Of a DNA stretch of 64,000 nucleotides, positions 23,025-35,062 are shown one piece after another. This DNA comes from Moniliella sp. 'wahieum' (lineage: Eukaryota; Basidiomycota; Moniliellomycetes; Moniliellales; Moniliellaceae). The stretch's first letter is position 1. Every line of letters starts with the position of its first letter. The stretch spans positions 90,952-154,951 of the forward strand of contig RSEE01000132.1 in assembly GCA_003971905.1 (NCBI GenBank), in the 5' to 3' direction. The translations under genes and the position numbers were made by a program. The notes beneath the pieces were generated by a model. The model did not search any database, was not told the DNA's origin, and saw only the letters and a program-made list of their open reading frames with translations.

Positions 23025-23495
23025 CCGATGGAATGGATGAGATAATTTAATACTTAGTTTTACGATTTTTTTTGGTGTTGTCCGGCCTTGCCATGACAAT
23101 CCAGGACGCCATCCCCCAGGAGAATCATTCCGTTCGCTCCATACCCGCTTTATGTGCTGAGGTCATTACGGACCTTCAATGCCAATGTTCTCAATATTCA
23201 TCAATTGAATCTCACAATCGGCCTTGCAGGCTTTTCTCACACTCTTCCGCCCTGTCGACCAACTTCAGTAGGTGAAGCAGCTAAGCAACGTTTTCGGATT
23301 CATCAATTCATCAACAAGGCAAGCCAAGCAACCGAGCACGATAAATAGCATGACGAGACAGCCATTGCAGGCTGCAGTACCCCAGCATTCTTCGCATCGC
23401 GCGCGGTATAGTACGGAGGGGTTTTGCTTTGGCTTTAGCTTTTGGCGGGGAGGAGGGTGTTTCGTTTTCTTCTTTTTTCTTTGTGGGTGTGGTTG
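23025..23495. other. Intergenic, nothing recognised
   Basis: About 470 bp between the tRNA-Cys gene and the stop of the amino-acid transporter. No supported feature. Confidence 0.4.
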
Positions 23496-25902
23496 TTACA
23501 CGGGGGGGTTGCAACTGAACGAGGACGCGATGGCGCCACTGGATTCGAACGCACTCTTGATGGACATGGCCGCGGCGTAGAGACCCAGGCCACTCATGGT
23601 CAACCCGCCCAAGCCCATGAGCAAAACAAAGTTCTTGATGATCCAAGCGGGCATGCGAACACCACGGGGCAGGTTGTACATCCCACCACCAAACAAGCCC
23701 CGGCGCAATCGGCTCCACTGGTCCACTTGTCCACTCGCGTTGAGCCCATGCCCGGTGCCCATTCACCATCAGCTTTGAGTGCGTCGGCGTGGACGAGCCA
23801 GGTCCAGAGGAAGATGAAAGGCAGTGTGTACCTGCAGTCACAATCGAGGGTTAATGTTAGTCGTCCGTCGTGCCCCAAAAGTCTCGGGGACCCATCCAAA
23901 ACACAGCGCCCAGCAATAACCAATGCAGGAAGAGACAAAGAATACATACGAAAAGTTAACAATCGCAATGGCCGAAATCAACCCCGAGAGGGAGTTGATC
24001 TGAGGAATGGCAGCGCCAATAACAAACGCCAAGGCCCAAAACACGACGGACCAAATACACCACACCACCGCGCCGCGCTTGGTGAACATCGAGGGTCCAT
24101 GAGCAATGTCTTCAACCATGCTGCGGTAGCTGACCCGGATACCGACATTGCCATAGATGGCAGCAGCGATGATGGCAGATGATGCTCATGAGGTTGCATG
24201 CAGTTAAGGTCGCGCCTGGGGCCATGATCTGGTATCCATCGGCAATGAATATTGGCCGGCTGTAGTATGATAAACACACAAAGAGAAGGCGGTCGCAGTC
24301 AGTATACCAAATGTGCGCGAGTGGGAAGATTGAACGATGCCCCAACGACGTACCTCCACTGTAGATGACACAAGCGTACATGACATATACGCAGTAAATC
24401 ACCAGCTGGGCCATGCAGCAGCCCTTCCAGAACGACTTTGGCTGCTTCATTTCCGACATGATCTCGGGGAAGATCATTGCACCACCATAGGCAAACACGA
24501 GGAGGTTAACACCTTGGATTTGGTCTGAAATGTCCAAGTGCGGCCAAGCCGTTTGAGTGGGCGGGTTGGCGTAGACTTGGGCCACCGGGATGCCCATTTG
24601 GGCTGCTACCGTACTGGCCGAAAAGCCTTCGACTTTGATCACAATCATACTGTGGTTGCATCAACGTATGGTTAGTTATAGTCCTCGCCATATAAGTAAA
24701 GCAGTGCCAATAGAGAACAGTGCTGTTCAATATGCAAACACGGCAGCACGAAAAAGACGTACCTAACAAGGACAATGATCCAGTTGAGGATGGTAGAGAA
24801 GTTACTCAGGGTCGACAGACCACGCAGAGAGCGAACTGGGCAAGAATGGTCAGACTGTGCATACGGAGCTATGGTATGGATAAAGAGGGGGATGACGTAC
24901 TCTGAGCAAGCACCATACCAATCAGGGCAAAGATGAGCACGGCCACAGCAAAACAAAGTTTATGGTGCGGAGAGTACTGCATGATGATCTGGTCCAACGC
25001 TTGTCCGTTGCTCAAGACCAACAGACCGCAGTTGACAATCAGCTGAAGAAACTGGAGCACCGAGATCAAGTGGCGCATCCATGGTCCCATCAACCGTTGA
25101 CCAATGTCACCGTACGTCTTGATGGGGAACCGGGACGAGTCGAGGTTGAGGAAGAGCCATTGAAGTGCCACGGCTGCCGCTGATGCACAAGCGCCAAACA
25201 CGAAAAACAGAATGTTGCCTGGTCAAGAAGGTCACAACAAAAGGTCAGATTGGGGACTTCCGTTTTTTTCCTAACTCCCACAGCACCCCGGGATGAGATG
25301 AGAAGAGAAGAGAAATGGGAAGAAGACGTACCTTGTGCCCAGCCATTTTGGCTCATGCCATACGGGGCCGAACTAGGTCCGAGAATGTCGGTGGTGATGA
25401 GGAAAAAGACACTGGTGGCACCGGCGATGCGCATGGTACGTGCGGTGGTGAGCGATTCGAGTGTCTTGGGATCGGTGATGCCCTCAAATTGAGGGGTCGA
25501 CAGGTCGGTGGTAAGTGTTTCGGGCTTGGCATCGAGGCCCTTTTCGTCAATGGAAGCAAGTGGGGATTCGACCAGTGCGGCGTCGGCGCGGGCGGGCTTA
25601 CGCTTGGCCCAAGGCCCTTTACGGTACAGGCCCTGGAACATGGAGAGGATGTTGAAGCCCTCGGGCAAGTGGCCCTTGAGCTCTTCTTGCCGTTCCTCCT
25701 CCCGCTGGACCTTGGCCCAGTAAATGTACTCTTCGAGCGAGACCGAGTTGTCAGCGGGGTAAGTCATGTCGGTCGACCCAATGTCGTACGACGGCGTGTT
25801 TTCCATGTCTTTCAGATCTGTCTCGGCGAGGGAGTGGATCAGGTCGTCGCGCCCAGGAGCGGGCTCCTGCAACGCCAGGCCGGCGAGGTTGCCACCAAAC
25901 AT
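23496..25902 (-). CDS. Amino-acid transporter, Aa_trans/MTR-like, six exons
   Basis: A membrane amino-acid/proton carrier of the AAAP group. An acidic cytosolic N-terminus of about 150 residues precedes helix 1 (ATSVFFLITTDILGPSSAP). Further landmarks are NILFFVFGACASAAAV, GLLVLSNGQALDQI, VNLLVFAYGGAMIFPEIMSEM and AAIYGNVGIRVSYRSM. Exons on the minus strand: 25902-25332, 25218-24901, 24835-24763, 24649-24354, 24259-23950, 23831-23496. Four introns start GTACGT and one GTATGT. Exon 5 carries two frame changes, one like a lost T near 24248 and one of opposite sign near 24180. Exon 6 has a lost base near 23723. The neighbours are unrelated. The substrate is not predictable beyond neutral amino acids as the usual class. 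Confidence 0.8.
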
Positions 25903-26003
25903 GGGGAGTGGGAGAAGGAGGGGGGAGAGTGGGTGGGTGTGGGTGTGGGTGGAAAGAAGGAAGGAGGAAGGTGGCCCGCCCGAACGTATCTTGTCTTCGG
26001 ACG

Positions 26004-26012
26004 ATTATATAG
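26004..26012 (-). promoter_or_regulatory. TATA box of the amino-acid transporter
   Basis: CTATATAAT on the minus strand, about 105 bp upstream of the ATG at 25902. The leader between is purine-rich on the plus strand (C/T-rich on the sense strand), as for the other transporter genes here. Confidence 0.5.
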
Positions 26013-26015
26013 GAC

Positions 26016-29000
26016 CGTCGGGCTCAAACCAAATCGAACTTTGTCTGGGCAGGGGGTTTGTCGGGCGGAGAGCCTGTGTCCTCGTATCTTGGCAACGCCC
26101 AGCGCCCATTCTTCTTGCCGGGAAGGACGCCGCAGCAGTGGTCCTCTCTCTTGCGGCACAGGCACCTGCCAGTACTCCGTCGGCGCAGATGCAGCCATAG
26201 CAGGGCTAGTAAACCTCAGGGAGGCCTCAGTAGCCCGTCGGACCACGCGCCAGGGACCAGACATCACGCATCCATCCACACCGACGCAGGCGCCGACGGC
26301 GGGCAGGCGCCCCCTGGAGGCCGGTGGTCAGTGACTAGTGCCGCGGAACGCGTAACGAGCATCGCCTGTGACATGTGTGACATTGACAGTGCGACCATGT
26401 GAATACAATGCTGAGCGGCTGAGCGCTGGCGCTGAGGCCGGGAGGGCTGACTCGTTGAATCGGGCACCTGTATGAGGGCACAGCGCAAGTGTCCTGCGGC
26501 TCCCAAACGCGCTTGTCCCGGGCTCGCGCAAGAGCACCCCATCAGTGTGCAGGCTGCACCATGTGCTTTGGCGTCCGAGCGAGCGCAGCACGCACACACA
26601 CTGCCGCCCTGCCCGCTCGGCGCAATGTGGCGGCTTTCGCCCGGGGCGGACAAGGCAGGCCAGCCACGCGAACAGTGGCGCGCTGGCGGGTCAGGCAGGC
26701 CTCAGGCTGACCCCCTCAGACCTCAGGGCGGGTGCTCGCCGGCCGGCTTCCACCTGGCCGCCGGGCGCAGCACGGACGCAGCACGGCGCCCGTCTGGTGG
26801 AGCCGCGCCAAAGTGGAGTGCTCGGCCAATTAGGAACCTCATCGCGCATCCATCACTGATCCCGTGATGTGTCGCAAGTGACGGGTGATCGGCTCGAGTC
26901 AGAGACAAGCCACTTTCCCCGTCAAATTAGTAATGTGAGTGACTAGTGAACAGGTGAGCCCAGCTCTCAGCCTTCTCAGATCTCAGGTCTCACGGGTCTC
27001 ACTCTCCCCTCTCGCCCCTCGCCCATCGTACGCTGAGTGCTGACTAACATGTTGCACAATCTGCTCACGCTCAGCCTCGCGTGGAACGCAACCCAGTAAG
27101 TACCTAAACGTACATCATCCTCATCAGGGCTCGAGCTGAGCGCTGAGGCTGTGAGCCAGGCGCCTTAACTTTACCGATTCGCGTCACTAGTCACTAGTCA
27201 CTAGTCACTGCAAACAGCGCAAAACACATTCTTCGTTGCTTGTAGGCCGACATTGACTATTTGACTTTGCACAGGAGAACTCGCCCGCGAGAGACTCGCG
27301 TTTTTTATTTCGCCACAATGCCCCTGTAGCGCAAGCTCAGCCTCGCGTCGATGAAGGGTTAATTTATAGTATCAGGTACCTTTTGGCAGTAGGAACACAG
27401 CGGAGGTCGTGGTGCTGGACCCTCGAGCTCGTCATCGACGCATCGGCCTCCTCAGCTTCCCCTGCAGTCGCATTTCATGTATCATGCCATGCAGTTGCAT
27501 TTTCTCTTTCTTACACAGCCGCACGAACGCGAAGGACTGACTATAATGAGCGCGAGCACTGGGCACCCGTCATCGAGCGTCCTACAAAAACCTCGCCCAC
27601 CGGCCCCAACGCCCCAGGAAGAGTGTGTATGTAGCAAGCAGGTTGAGGATTGATAAAAAAAAAGGAACAAAAGAAGCCAAAACAGGCTGAATAGAACCGC
27701 GCAACGTGAGGTTCCACGTTCCTCAGTGGTGCGCCTGTTGCCCCGGTCTCCCCTGGGGCCTGGTGGGGCCTAGAGCTTGATGCTTGATGCTTGATGTTTG
27801 ATCTAGGATGCCCCTGAAGATAAGGACCACATGTATATGTCCATTTGCGGCTGCACAGGATGCATGCGGCGCTTTTTGTATTGGCACCAACCCGGTGGCC
27901 GGTTCTCAGCACTTCCAAAGCTCCACGCGTTTAGCTCAGCGCATCGGGGGCTCAGCGCTCAGCGTTCTGCGCCCTGCGCTGGAAGACACAACACGTTTTT
28001 CAGATGTGTGGGCTAAGGCGCTAAGGCAGGATTGATACGTTGATACGTGTACCTGGACGAAAACAGAAGCTCCACGCGCCAAATAGATAAACCGATCACA
28101 CCAAAAACGGAGTCATCGTCATCGCTTGATGACAAGACAAGCAAGAGGCACATGTGGATGGGGTGGGGGGCGCGGTGTGACGCGGTGACACGATGATGGG
28201 GTATAACTAGTAACTGAGGGTAGACGAGACCCAAGATAGAAGTTTGGAGACTCAGCAGGAGTCAGCTAATCAGGCTTCAAGCTGAAGCTTGGAGTAAGAG
28301 TGGGGATAATACGAACGAGAACACCTGTTGAGAGGTCTGAGTTCGGATGATCGATTCAGGAGGTCACTGAGTACTGAGTGCCGTCGTGAGTACTTTTACT
28401 TGAAGCTTGAGGAGAGTATGCTGAGTATAGGACTAAGCTCCGTGGAGCGTCGCATCCATGTCTCGGCAACTGCCGGAGCCAACCTCTGTAGAATTCCATG
28501 TGGGTACCTCTTGCATCATGCCCTCATGTAACACAGGTAGTACAGCAATGGGTAAGGAAAGCTATTAAGCGCTAATAAGCCATTTGGGTCACAAAAACCT
28601 GGACTACTCAGAGGAATTGGGGAAACTAGGATCCTCATACTGCCTCCTGATGTAATGTGTTTTGGTGAGAGTGTTGAGTGTTGAGTGTCCCAAGGACCTG
28701 AGAACCTGAAAGTATCTGTGTGATCCACAGGGATCGGGGGACTGATGTACCTATTAGTAGTCTCTGTACCTAATAGATAGCCTACTAGCACACCTTTTAC
28801 TCGTTTAGTTGTGCACTTGTGTGTATATATTGCACGTTTGCTGTCGTTCAACGAACGTGGTTACGTGACGTGTAAAAAAGGTACACGCACACTTGTTGGG
28901 CACTATCTTCTCCCCCTTTCAAATGGGCTCCAAGCGGCCAGCTTCAAGCTTCTTAAGCTAGCCTAGTGCCATGTGGGTTTTAGCGGCATTGCAGCCATTT

Positions 29001-30068
29001 TTCCTATGCGAATGCACGATATCCACCAGGCCCGTCGTGCCTCAGGCCGACCTCATGGATCATCAGGCTGAGGCCTAACAGGCCCAGGCATCGAAGGTCT
29101 CGTCGAGGATGTTACTGGTCGATGAATCATCAAAGACATCATCGTCAAGGATCAATCATCGGCATCCTTCCATCTTGGGTCCGGTAACGGCCGGCAGCTG
29201 GTAACCGGCAACTATCCGTTGCGGCTTTTTGCCCCACAACAGCAAACCACAGCATGTCGCTTTTTGGTCAACCAGAGTCACAAAGTCAACGATAGTGCTA
29301 GTCACTCGTCACATGGTCACTGGTCCGTCATGCATCCCACATCCCATATCCCTACTAACATGCCACATCCATGACAAGTGCATCGTTGCATTGGTTGCCT
29401 GCACGCCACTGCCCGACAGCCCTAACCAAGCGTCGAGCGCAGGCCATTCGTTCTTCTCGATCCTATCGACTATCCTTCTTGCTCGCCTATCACTGCTCCT
29501 CGCTCTGGACTGGTGTGCTCGCTCAGAGCCACTGCGTACCTGCACTGGATAGACCGCCGTCAGGGTCCTGGCTGAGATGCTGCGCTGAGCGCTGATGGAA
29601 CGCCAGGGCCATTCCGTTATCGGCATTATCGCCATTAATCGGCGTTTTATCGATTATCAGGACCTCAGCGGCTCAGCAGAACAAACGCAGAACCAACTGC
29701 CGCATCCTCTTCCAAACCCCGCCAGCGGCGCTGAGGCCGAAGGCTTCCTCGTCCGGCTGAGCTCAGCTTCAAGCGAGCCTGGGTGTTTTTCGCCGGTGGA
29801 CGGCAATCGATGATGCATGCGTGCATGATACGTGGATGGATGGCTCCTCGACGGGTCGAACAACCCTCGATGGATCGAACATCGTCAGCGATCATCGCCA
29901 CCTTGGCGCTGTCGATGGCGGCCAGGATGGGGAAGATGTGGTTGGAAGGAAGGATGGATGGATGGATGATGGATGGATGGATACTCCCATCCCACAGGCA
30001 CGTGACTGCGCCCCAGGGCTTTCCGCCCGCCGGGTGAATTCCGCCGCTGTCTCTGGTGCTCGGGGGGT
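26016..30068. other. 4-kb gene-free region
   Basis: No conserved ORF in any frame. The sequence is rich in short recurring words (GCTCAGCGCTGAGG, AAGCTTGAAGCTT, GTCACTAGTCAC, TCAGGCCTCAGGC) that make many small palindromes. It reads like old repeats or subtelomere-type filler; no transposon domain was seen. Confidence 0.4.
27184..27209. repeat. TCACTAG heptamer tandem repeat
   Basis: Three full TCACTAG units plus TCACT. Related GTGACTAGTG and GTCACTGGTCACC words recur elsewhere in the gene-free regions (for example 26330, 26938, 15270, 380). Confidence 0.7.
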
Positions 30069-30080
30069 TAGGGTTGGGCG
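30069..30080 (+). promoter_or_regulatory. TAGGGTTGGGCG box upstream of septin
   Basis: The box sits 178 bp before the septin ATG. The same 12-mer occurs twice before RAD5 (37670 and 37683), and a near copy lies upstream of the TRAIP-like gene. TAGGG-type sites are bound by Tbf1/TRF-like factors in other fungi; that link is inference. Confidence 0.45.
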
Positions 30081-30257
30081 CCACAGCGCGCGACACGCGG
30101 ATACTGGCGCGGTGCTGGCGCGCGCGGCGGGGCGGACACTGGCCGTGTGCGGCGAGGCGGACAGGCGGGCGAGGGCAGCTGTGATCGCCATCGCTCCACC
30201 CGCTCCAGTTTCACCTCCACCTTCCCCTCCACCTCCCCCACCATCCCTGCCCCCACC

Positions 30258-31402
30258 ATGGCCACGTCCACGCCCGCCAGCATTGGGATTGCCAACCTTG
30301 CCCAACCAGCGGCACAAGATTGTCGCCAAAGAGGGCGGACACTTTACGCTGATGTGTTCCGGCGAGAGCGGGCTGGGCAAGACGACGTTGATCAACACGT
30401 TGTTCAGTACCGAGCTTGCCGGGGGCCAACTACAGCAAGCGCCATCTGCGCCAGATGGACCGGAACGTGGAGATTGACATTATCAAGGCCGAGTTGGAGG
30501 AGAAGCAGTTCAAAGTCAAGCTTACTGTTGTTGACACACCCGGGTTTGGGGACTATGTCAACAACCGCGACTCGTGGACGCCGATTATTGAGTTTATTGA
30601 TGACCAGCATGAGCTGTACATGCGGCAGGAGCAGCAGCCCGAGCGTGGACACAAGACCGACATGCGTGTTCATGCGTGTCTGTACTTTATCCGTCCCACG
30701 GGCCACACGCTGAAACCGTTGGACATTGAAGTGATGAAACGTCTCGGCACGCGCGTTAACTTGATCCCTGTCATTGCCAAGGCCGACACGCTTACCCAGA
30801 CCGACCTGGCCACTTTCAAGGCACGCATCCGCGCTGTCATTGCCCACCATGGTATCCGCATTTACACTCCGCCTGTGGAGGAGGACGATGCGGCAAGTGC
30901 GGAGCTGGCGCGGACCCTGTTGGCCGCTATGCCGTTTGCCGTGATTGGATCGACGGACGAAGTGCAAACGCCCGATGGGCGGGTGGTCAAGGGCCGTGCC
31001 TACCCGTGGGGCGTGAGTGAGGTGGAGAACGAAGCGCACTGTGACTTTAAGAAACTGCGTTCGCTGCTCATTCGGACCCACATGCTAGACCTGATCTCCA
31101 CGACGGAAGAAACGCATTACGAGAACTACCGTACCACGCAGATGGAGACGCGCAAGTTTGGGGAGCCCAAGGTGCGCAAGTTGGAGAACCCCAAGTTCAA
31201 GGAAGAGGAAGAACTGTTGCGCAAACGGTTTACCGAACAGGTCAAACACGAAGAAGCTCGGTTCCGCCAATGGGAACAGCACTTGATTGCCGAACGCGAC
31301 CGACTCAACAAGGACCTCGAAAGTGCCCACTCGGCCATCAAGCAACTCGAATCCGAATTGGACCATGTGGGCTCGTACCAGCGTGCCACGACGCGGCGTT
31401 AA
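30258..31402 (+). CDS. Septin, Cdc12 type
   Basis: A filament-forming GTPase of the septin ring at the bud neck or septum. The ATG at 30258 has an excellent context (CCACCATGG) and starts [14 protein letters not shown], as Cdc12 proteins do before [11 protein letters not shown]1 loop GESGLGKTT (about 30361), G3 DTPGFG (about 30532), G4 AKAD (about 30778), the septin unique element near [15 protein letters not shown], and a C-terminal coiled coil from EEELLRKRF to the stop. Two breaks look like one extra base each: TT at 30298-30299 (N-L-P becomes out of frame) and the G-run 30421-30425 (TEL-AGANYSK). Corrected, the protein is about 380 residues, slightly short for the family. There are no introns. 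Its upstream neighbour is 4 kb of gene-free DNA. Confidence 0.9.
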
Positions 31403-32432
31403 GACGGATCCCAGGGTGTTACCAATCCTCTTCCTCTTTCTCTCTCCTCTCGCTTCATTTCCCTTTCCCTTTCCCTTTTCTTCCCGTCCGTTCCGGCCCT
31501 TTCGCCCCTTCCTTCCTGCCGCCCACTCGTCCTCTTTCTGCTTGGGGCAGCCTGCATGGCATCTTGTCTTTCTTTCCTAGCTCCTTTCTATGCCGGGTCG
31601 TACCCCGCCATGGCGAAGGGGTGTGGCTAGCAAAAAAGGATGGGGGTACGCTGGCCTGGCTGGCGCCCATGTTCTGTATTCTTTCTACCGACAGCATGAG
31701 AGCGTCCCATATGTGACCTGCGTTTGTGACACTGTGAGGCAGGAGCGCCCAGAGGCAGATAGAATGGAACTGGACCCATAACCAGGTAGGTGCATAGCCG
31801 AGCCTGCGCGGGTCGGCTAAGGTTGCGTTGACCCAGTGAATCTGTCAGGCTTTGGGCCTTACCTTGTTCCGGGGTGCGGTGGGGGGGGGGGGCAGGAGGG
31901 CCGCGTTGGTTGCTGCACTTGCCTGCGGTCTGGGGAGGGGGAAGATCGGAGGCTAACTGCGGGGACGGGGGGCGACAGACAAAGCAAGTCCTGCCCGGCG
32001 GATGGCCGGAACTCCTCGGCTGCTCCAACATCTTCATTTACCTACCTCTGTAACGCCACACGACATCCCCATCTCCCATCTCCCATTTCGCATCTCCCAA
32101 TTCGCATCTCACCTGGACACGTTACGCGCCACGTGGCTCGCACGGCACCTTGTGTCGGGACCCAGTCGCGTTGCCCTTGACGGCCTGTTGCATCAAGCGC
32201 GTCACGTCATCTGTTGGACCGGAGCGTGCGCGTGAGGGGCAGGCGACGTGGGTTTGGTTGTAGTTGTGGTTGTGGTTGCAGTTGGGATGGTAGTTTCGGT
32301 TGTGGTGGTGGTTGAGCGGCGGCTGATGAGAGCGTAGAACGCGTAGAGGGGATCGAACGCGTAGAGGGGGTAGGACGTGCAGATGCAGATGCAGATGCAG
32401 ATGCAGATGCAGATGCAGATGCGGGGGGGAGT
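31403..32432. other. Convergent 3' region of septin and TRAIP-like genes
   Basis: C/T-rich 3' flank, then low-complexity DNA. Frames on the minus strand below 32433 could extend the TRAIP-like gene if another base is missing, but nothing recognisable is encoded. Confidence 0.35.
32379..32420. repeat. (GCAGAT)7 hexanucleotide repeat
   Basis: Seven perfect copies. Read on the minus strand in one frame it gives alternating Ala-Ser. It lies at or just past the 3' end of the TRAIP-like gene. Confidence 0.8.
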
Positions 32433-34746
32433 TTACCCGTTCGCCGCGCGGCCGAGGAGGTGAGCGAGGAAGAGGAGGACTTGTTGCCGCGCGCAAACCA
32501 AGCTGCGGGCAGTTGGTGGCGCGCTACGCCTCCTGACGAAGCGGGGTGTTGCTTCCCCTCGTCCCGATCGCCTGCCAAGTTGGACAAGAGTAGATCGTAC
32601 CCGGTCTTCTTCTTCTTCCACTTCCTCTTCCTCGTGGGCTTGGGAACCGGCATGCTTGTGCTTGGTATGGTGCTTTGGATTGTATGTTGGGCTGGGCTTT
32701 TGCTCTTGCTCTTGCGGTTGCGGTTGTGGTTTCGCCAAGGCCGGCTTGAAGTTTGCGTGGCGGATGAACAACGAATCGTCTTCGTCCTCATTGGCGTCCC
32801 AGGTGGTATCGTGGTCGAGCATAGCGCGAGCGCGCTTGCCCAGTGCCGAGGTTGATCGGGCCGACGCCACACCCACTGCCACGCCCTTTCCCTTTGCCTT
32901 TACGGATGCAGATCCCGACCCCGCGCGTGCACCCAAAGCGAATGGGAGTGAGCGAGGGGTTTGGGGTGACGGTTGGGAGCGACGATGGTCCACCTGTGCG
33001 AGTTGAGCTTGGAGAGCATCGATTTCAGTCTGCTTGGAAGCCAATTTAGTTTCGCACTGGGACAATTTACGTGTCAAGCGGTCCAAAGCGGTGGCCATGC
33101 GTATATTTTATTGTGCGTAGCAGCCTTTTGTTCCAGTGCGATCGATCGAGCATGTTCAGCGTCTTGTTGCGCCGCCTGAGCCGCATGAACACGTTGCTCG
33201 GCCTCACGTTGCGCCCGAAGAAGATTCTGTTGCGCTTCGCGACGCAGTCGGACTGTTGTTTCTAATTCCAACGCGAGCGAATGACGTTCCTTGGCCAACT
33301 GGTCCTTGCCCTGCTGTAGTTTAGCATCGGCTGCTTGGCTTCCGCTAGCAACCGCACCCCCCACGCTTCATGCGCCTTTTGGTCTGGTGCAAGTCGCGGC
33401 GCGTTTGGCGCAGAAGCTCGTTCAGCTTGCAATGCCGCTTGGTCCGCGGCCAGAGCGGCTTCGGCTTGGTGGAACAGGTGGGTGCCCGTTTGACTTTGTT
33501 GTAGCACACGTTGTAGCTCGGCGCGCACACGTTCCGTCTCATGCAGCGCGTTGGCAAGGCTGTTCATGGCGTCCTGGTGTCCATGCCCAGCAGAGAGGGA
33601 GGCAGAGGGAAAGGAAAAGCAAAAGGCGGGGAGGGGAGGAGAGTCAGTTCCACAGATCCACCGAATGCAGCCGTACCATCCTCGTCCTACCTTGCTCCCA
33701 TCCTACCGAGCCGTCATGGGCGCCAGAATGGCACAGGGAGCAAATGGGAGCAAACGGGAACGAAATGGAAGAAGAGGCAGGGGGGAAGGGTAGGCAGGAG
33801 GGGACAGAGGGGCCAGAGGGGAGAAGGGGGGACGTACAGTCACCGGAGCCATTTCAGCTTGCTTATTATCCGGCAGCAAAACCGGGAGGAAAGCACACAC
33901 TTTCCTTCCTGCATGAGGCAAGGCATACAAGCGCAACCCATGTGCTGCCACCACATACTCCTGCAACGCCAGATGAAACTGGACGAGGGGTGGAGGAGTA
34001 TCGCTCGCCTCGGCGGGCCAGCGGGCACGAACGATAGCTTGGTCCCGTTGGGCGGCACGGTGGCGTTGTTTCGCATGAGGGCGGGGCGACCGTTCTGGGC
34101 GAGGCAGGCGCGGTAGACGGGACGAGCGGGAAGAACGGTGGGCATGGGAAGAGGGTAGTGTGGACGGGGTACCTCGTGACTCAACCGCGCACAGGGCGAG
34201 CTGTCCCTCTTTGTCCCTCCCTGTCGTGGTGGCGGCGTTATCTTCAGACAGAGATTGGGATTCCGATTCCGATTCCGAATCCACGTCCAAGTCCAAGTCC
34301 AAGTCCGATTCGGAGTCGGTGTCTATGCCGGAGTGGGTATCGGTAGGGGGTGGGGCGGGTAGGACGAGCGAGGGGAAGCGGGGGGAGGGGGACGTCGTGC
34401 GCGGCAGGAGGAGCGAGACGCGCGACCAGCACGTTTCCCCGCTCGGGGGAGCTGGGCGGGAGGGCAGGCGGTCGAGATCGGCAAGGGAGGCAAGGGAGGC
34501 AAGTGGGATGGGGTGGGCAGAGGGAAGCTGCGCAGTTGGGTGTCCAAGTCGGCCGGGTCAGAGGGGAAGGACGGATGGCGTGCGCACCAGCGTGCTTGCA
34601 CTGCGGACAGTGCGCACTGTGCACGTCCCCGAGCGAGACAAACCATTGGGTGATGCACTTGTGGTGGAAATGTGCCCGCAGAGGAGCGCGGTGGGCGGGT
34701 TGTCGGACCCGCTGCCCAGGCTGCCGAGGCAGATGGAGCAGCCCAT
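32433..34746 (-). CDS. TRAIP-like RING-H2 / coiled-coil protein
   Basis: Likely an E3 ubiquitin ligase of the TRAIP group, which acts on stalled replisomes. The ATG at 34746 starts MGCSICLGSLGS; the RING-H2 reads CxxC..LLCGH(x)FHHKCITQWF..CPQC, the spacing and QWF of TRAIP proteins. The ring is split near 34685 by a frame break like a lost T (CGHI | FHHKC). A Ser/acidic and Arg/Pro-rich linker follows. The intron 33574-33837 (GTACGT..CCAG) leads into a long coiled coil (DAMNSLANALHETERVRAEL; QREAEQRVHAAQAAQQDAEH; ETKLASKQTEIDALQAQL), itself crossing two more frame breaks. The tail has a basic stretch and Glu-rich runs. The stop at 32433 is the best frame, but the C-terminus is uncertain, and I could not see a PIP box. 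Confidence 0.65.
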
Positions 34747-34914
34747 GGGTGGGGGTGGGGGTGGGGATGGTGGTAGAGATGGTGGTAGAGATGGGGATGG
34801 GGATGGTGGTGGTGGGGGGAGATGGATATGGGGGTGGGCGAGGAGATGGTGGTGATGGTGGTGGAGAATAGGGTGGGATGAGAGACTGTCGCGTCGCTGG
34901 CGTGTCGCGTCGCG

Positions 34915-34931
34915 TAGGGTTGGGGTGGGCG
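34915..34931 (+). promoter_or_regulatory. TAGGGTTGGGG box upstream of TRAIP-like gene
   Basis: TAGGGTTGGGGTGGGCG lies about 170 bp upstream of the TRAIP-like ATG (minus gene), so it is inverted relative to transcription compared with the septin copy. It resembles the boxes at 30069 and 37670. Confidence 0.4.
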
Positions 34932-35062
34932 CCGTGCGGAGGCGAGTGAAATTGCAATGGCCTACGAGCAGCCGCAACAACCAGCACAGATCCATCCATT
35001 CAGCCCCTCTGGTCCACACCACCACCGAACGCACACCACACCCACACACACACAGCCCAACT

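Noticed and set aside
29821-30257. Upstream extension of the septin frame
   Set aside because: The frame is open only because of Pro-rich DNA. The ATG at 30258 has the better context and gives the family N-terminus.
34160-34855. Plus-strand Gly/Arg-rich frames opposite the TRAIP-like RING
   Set aside because: The minus strand encodes a recognisable RING-H2; the plus frames are its shadow.
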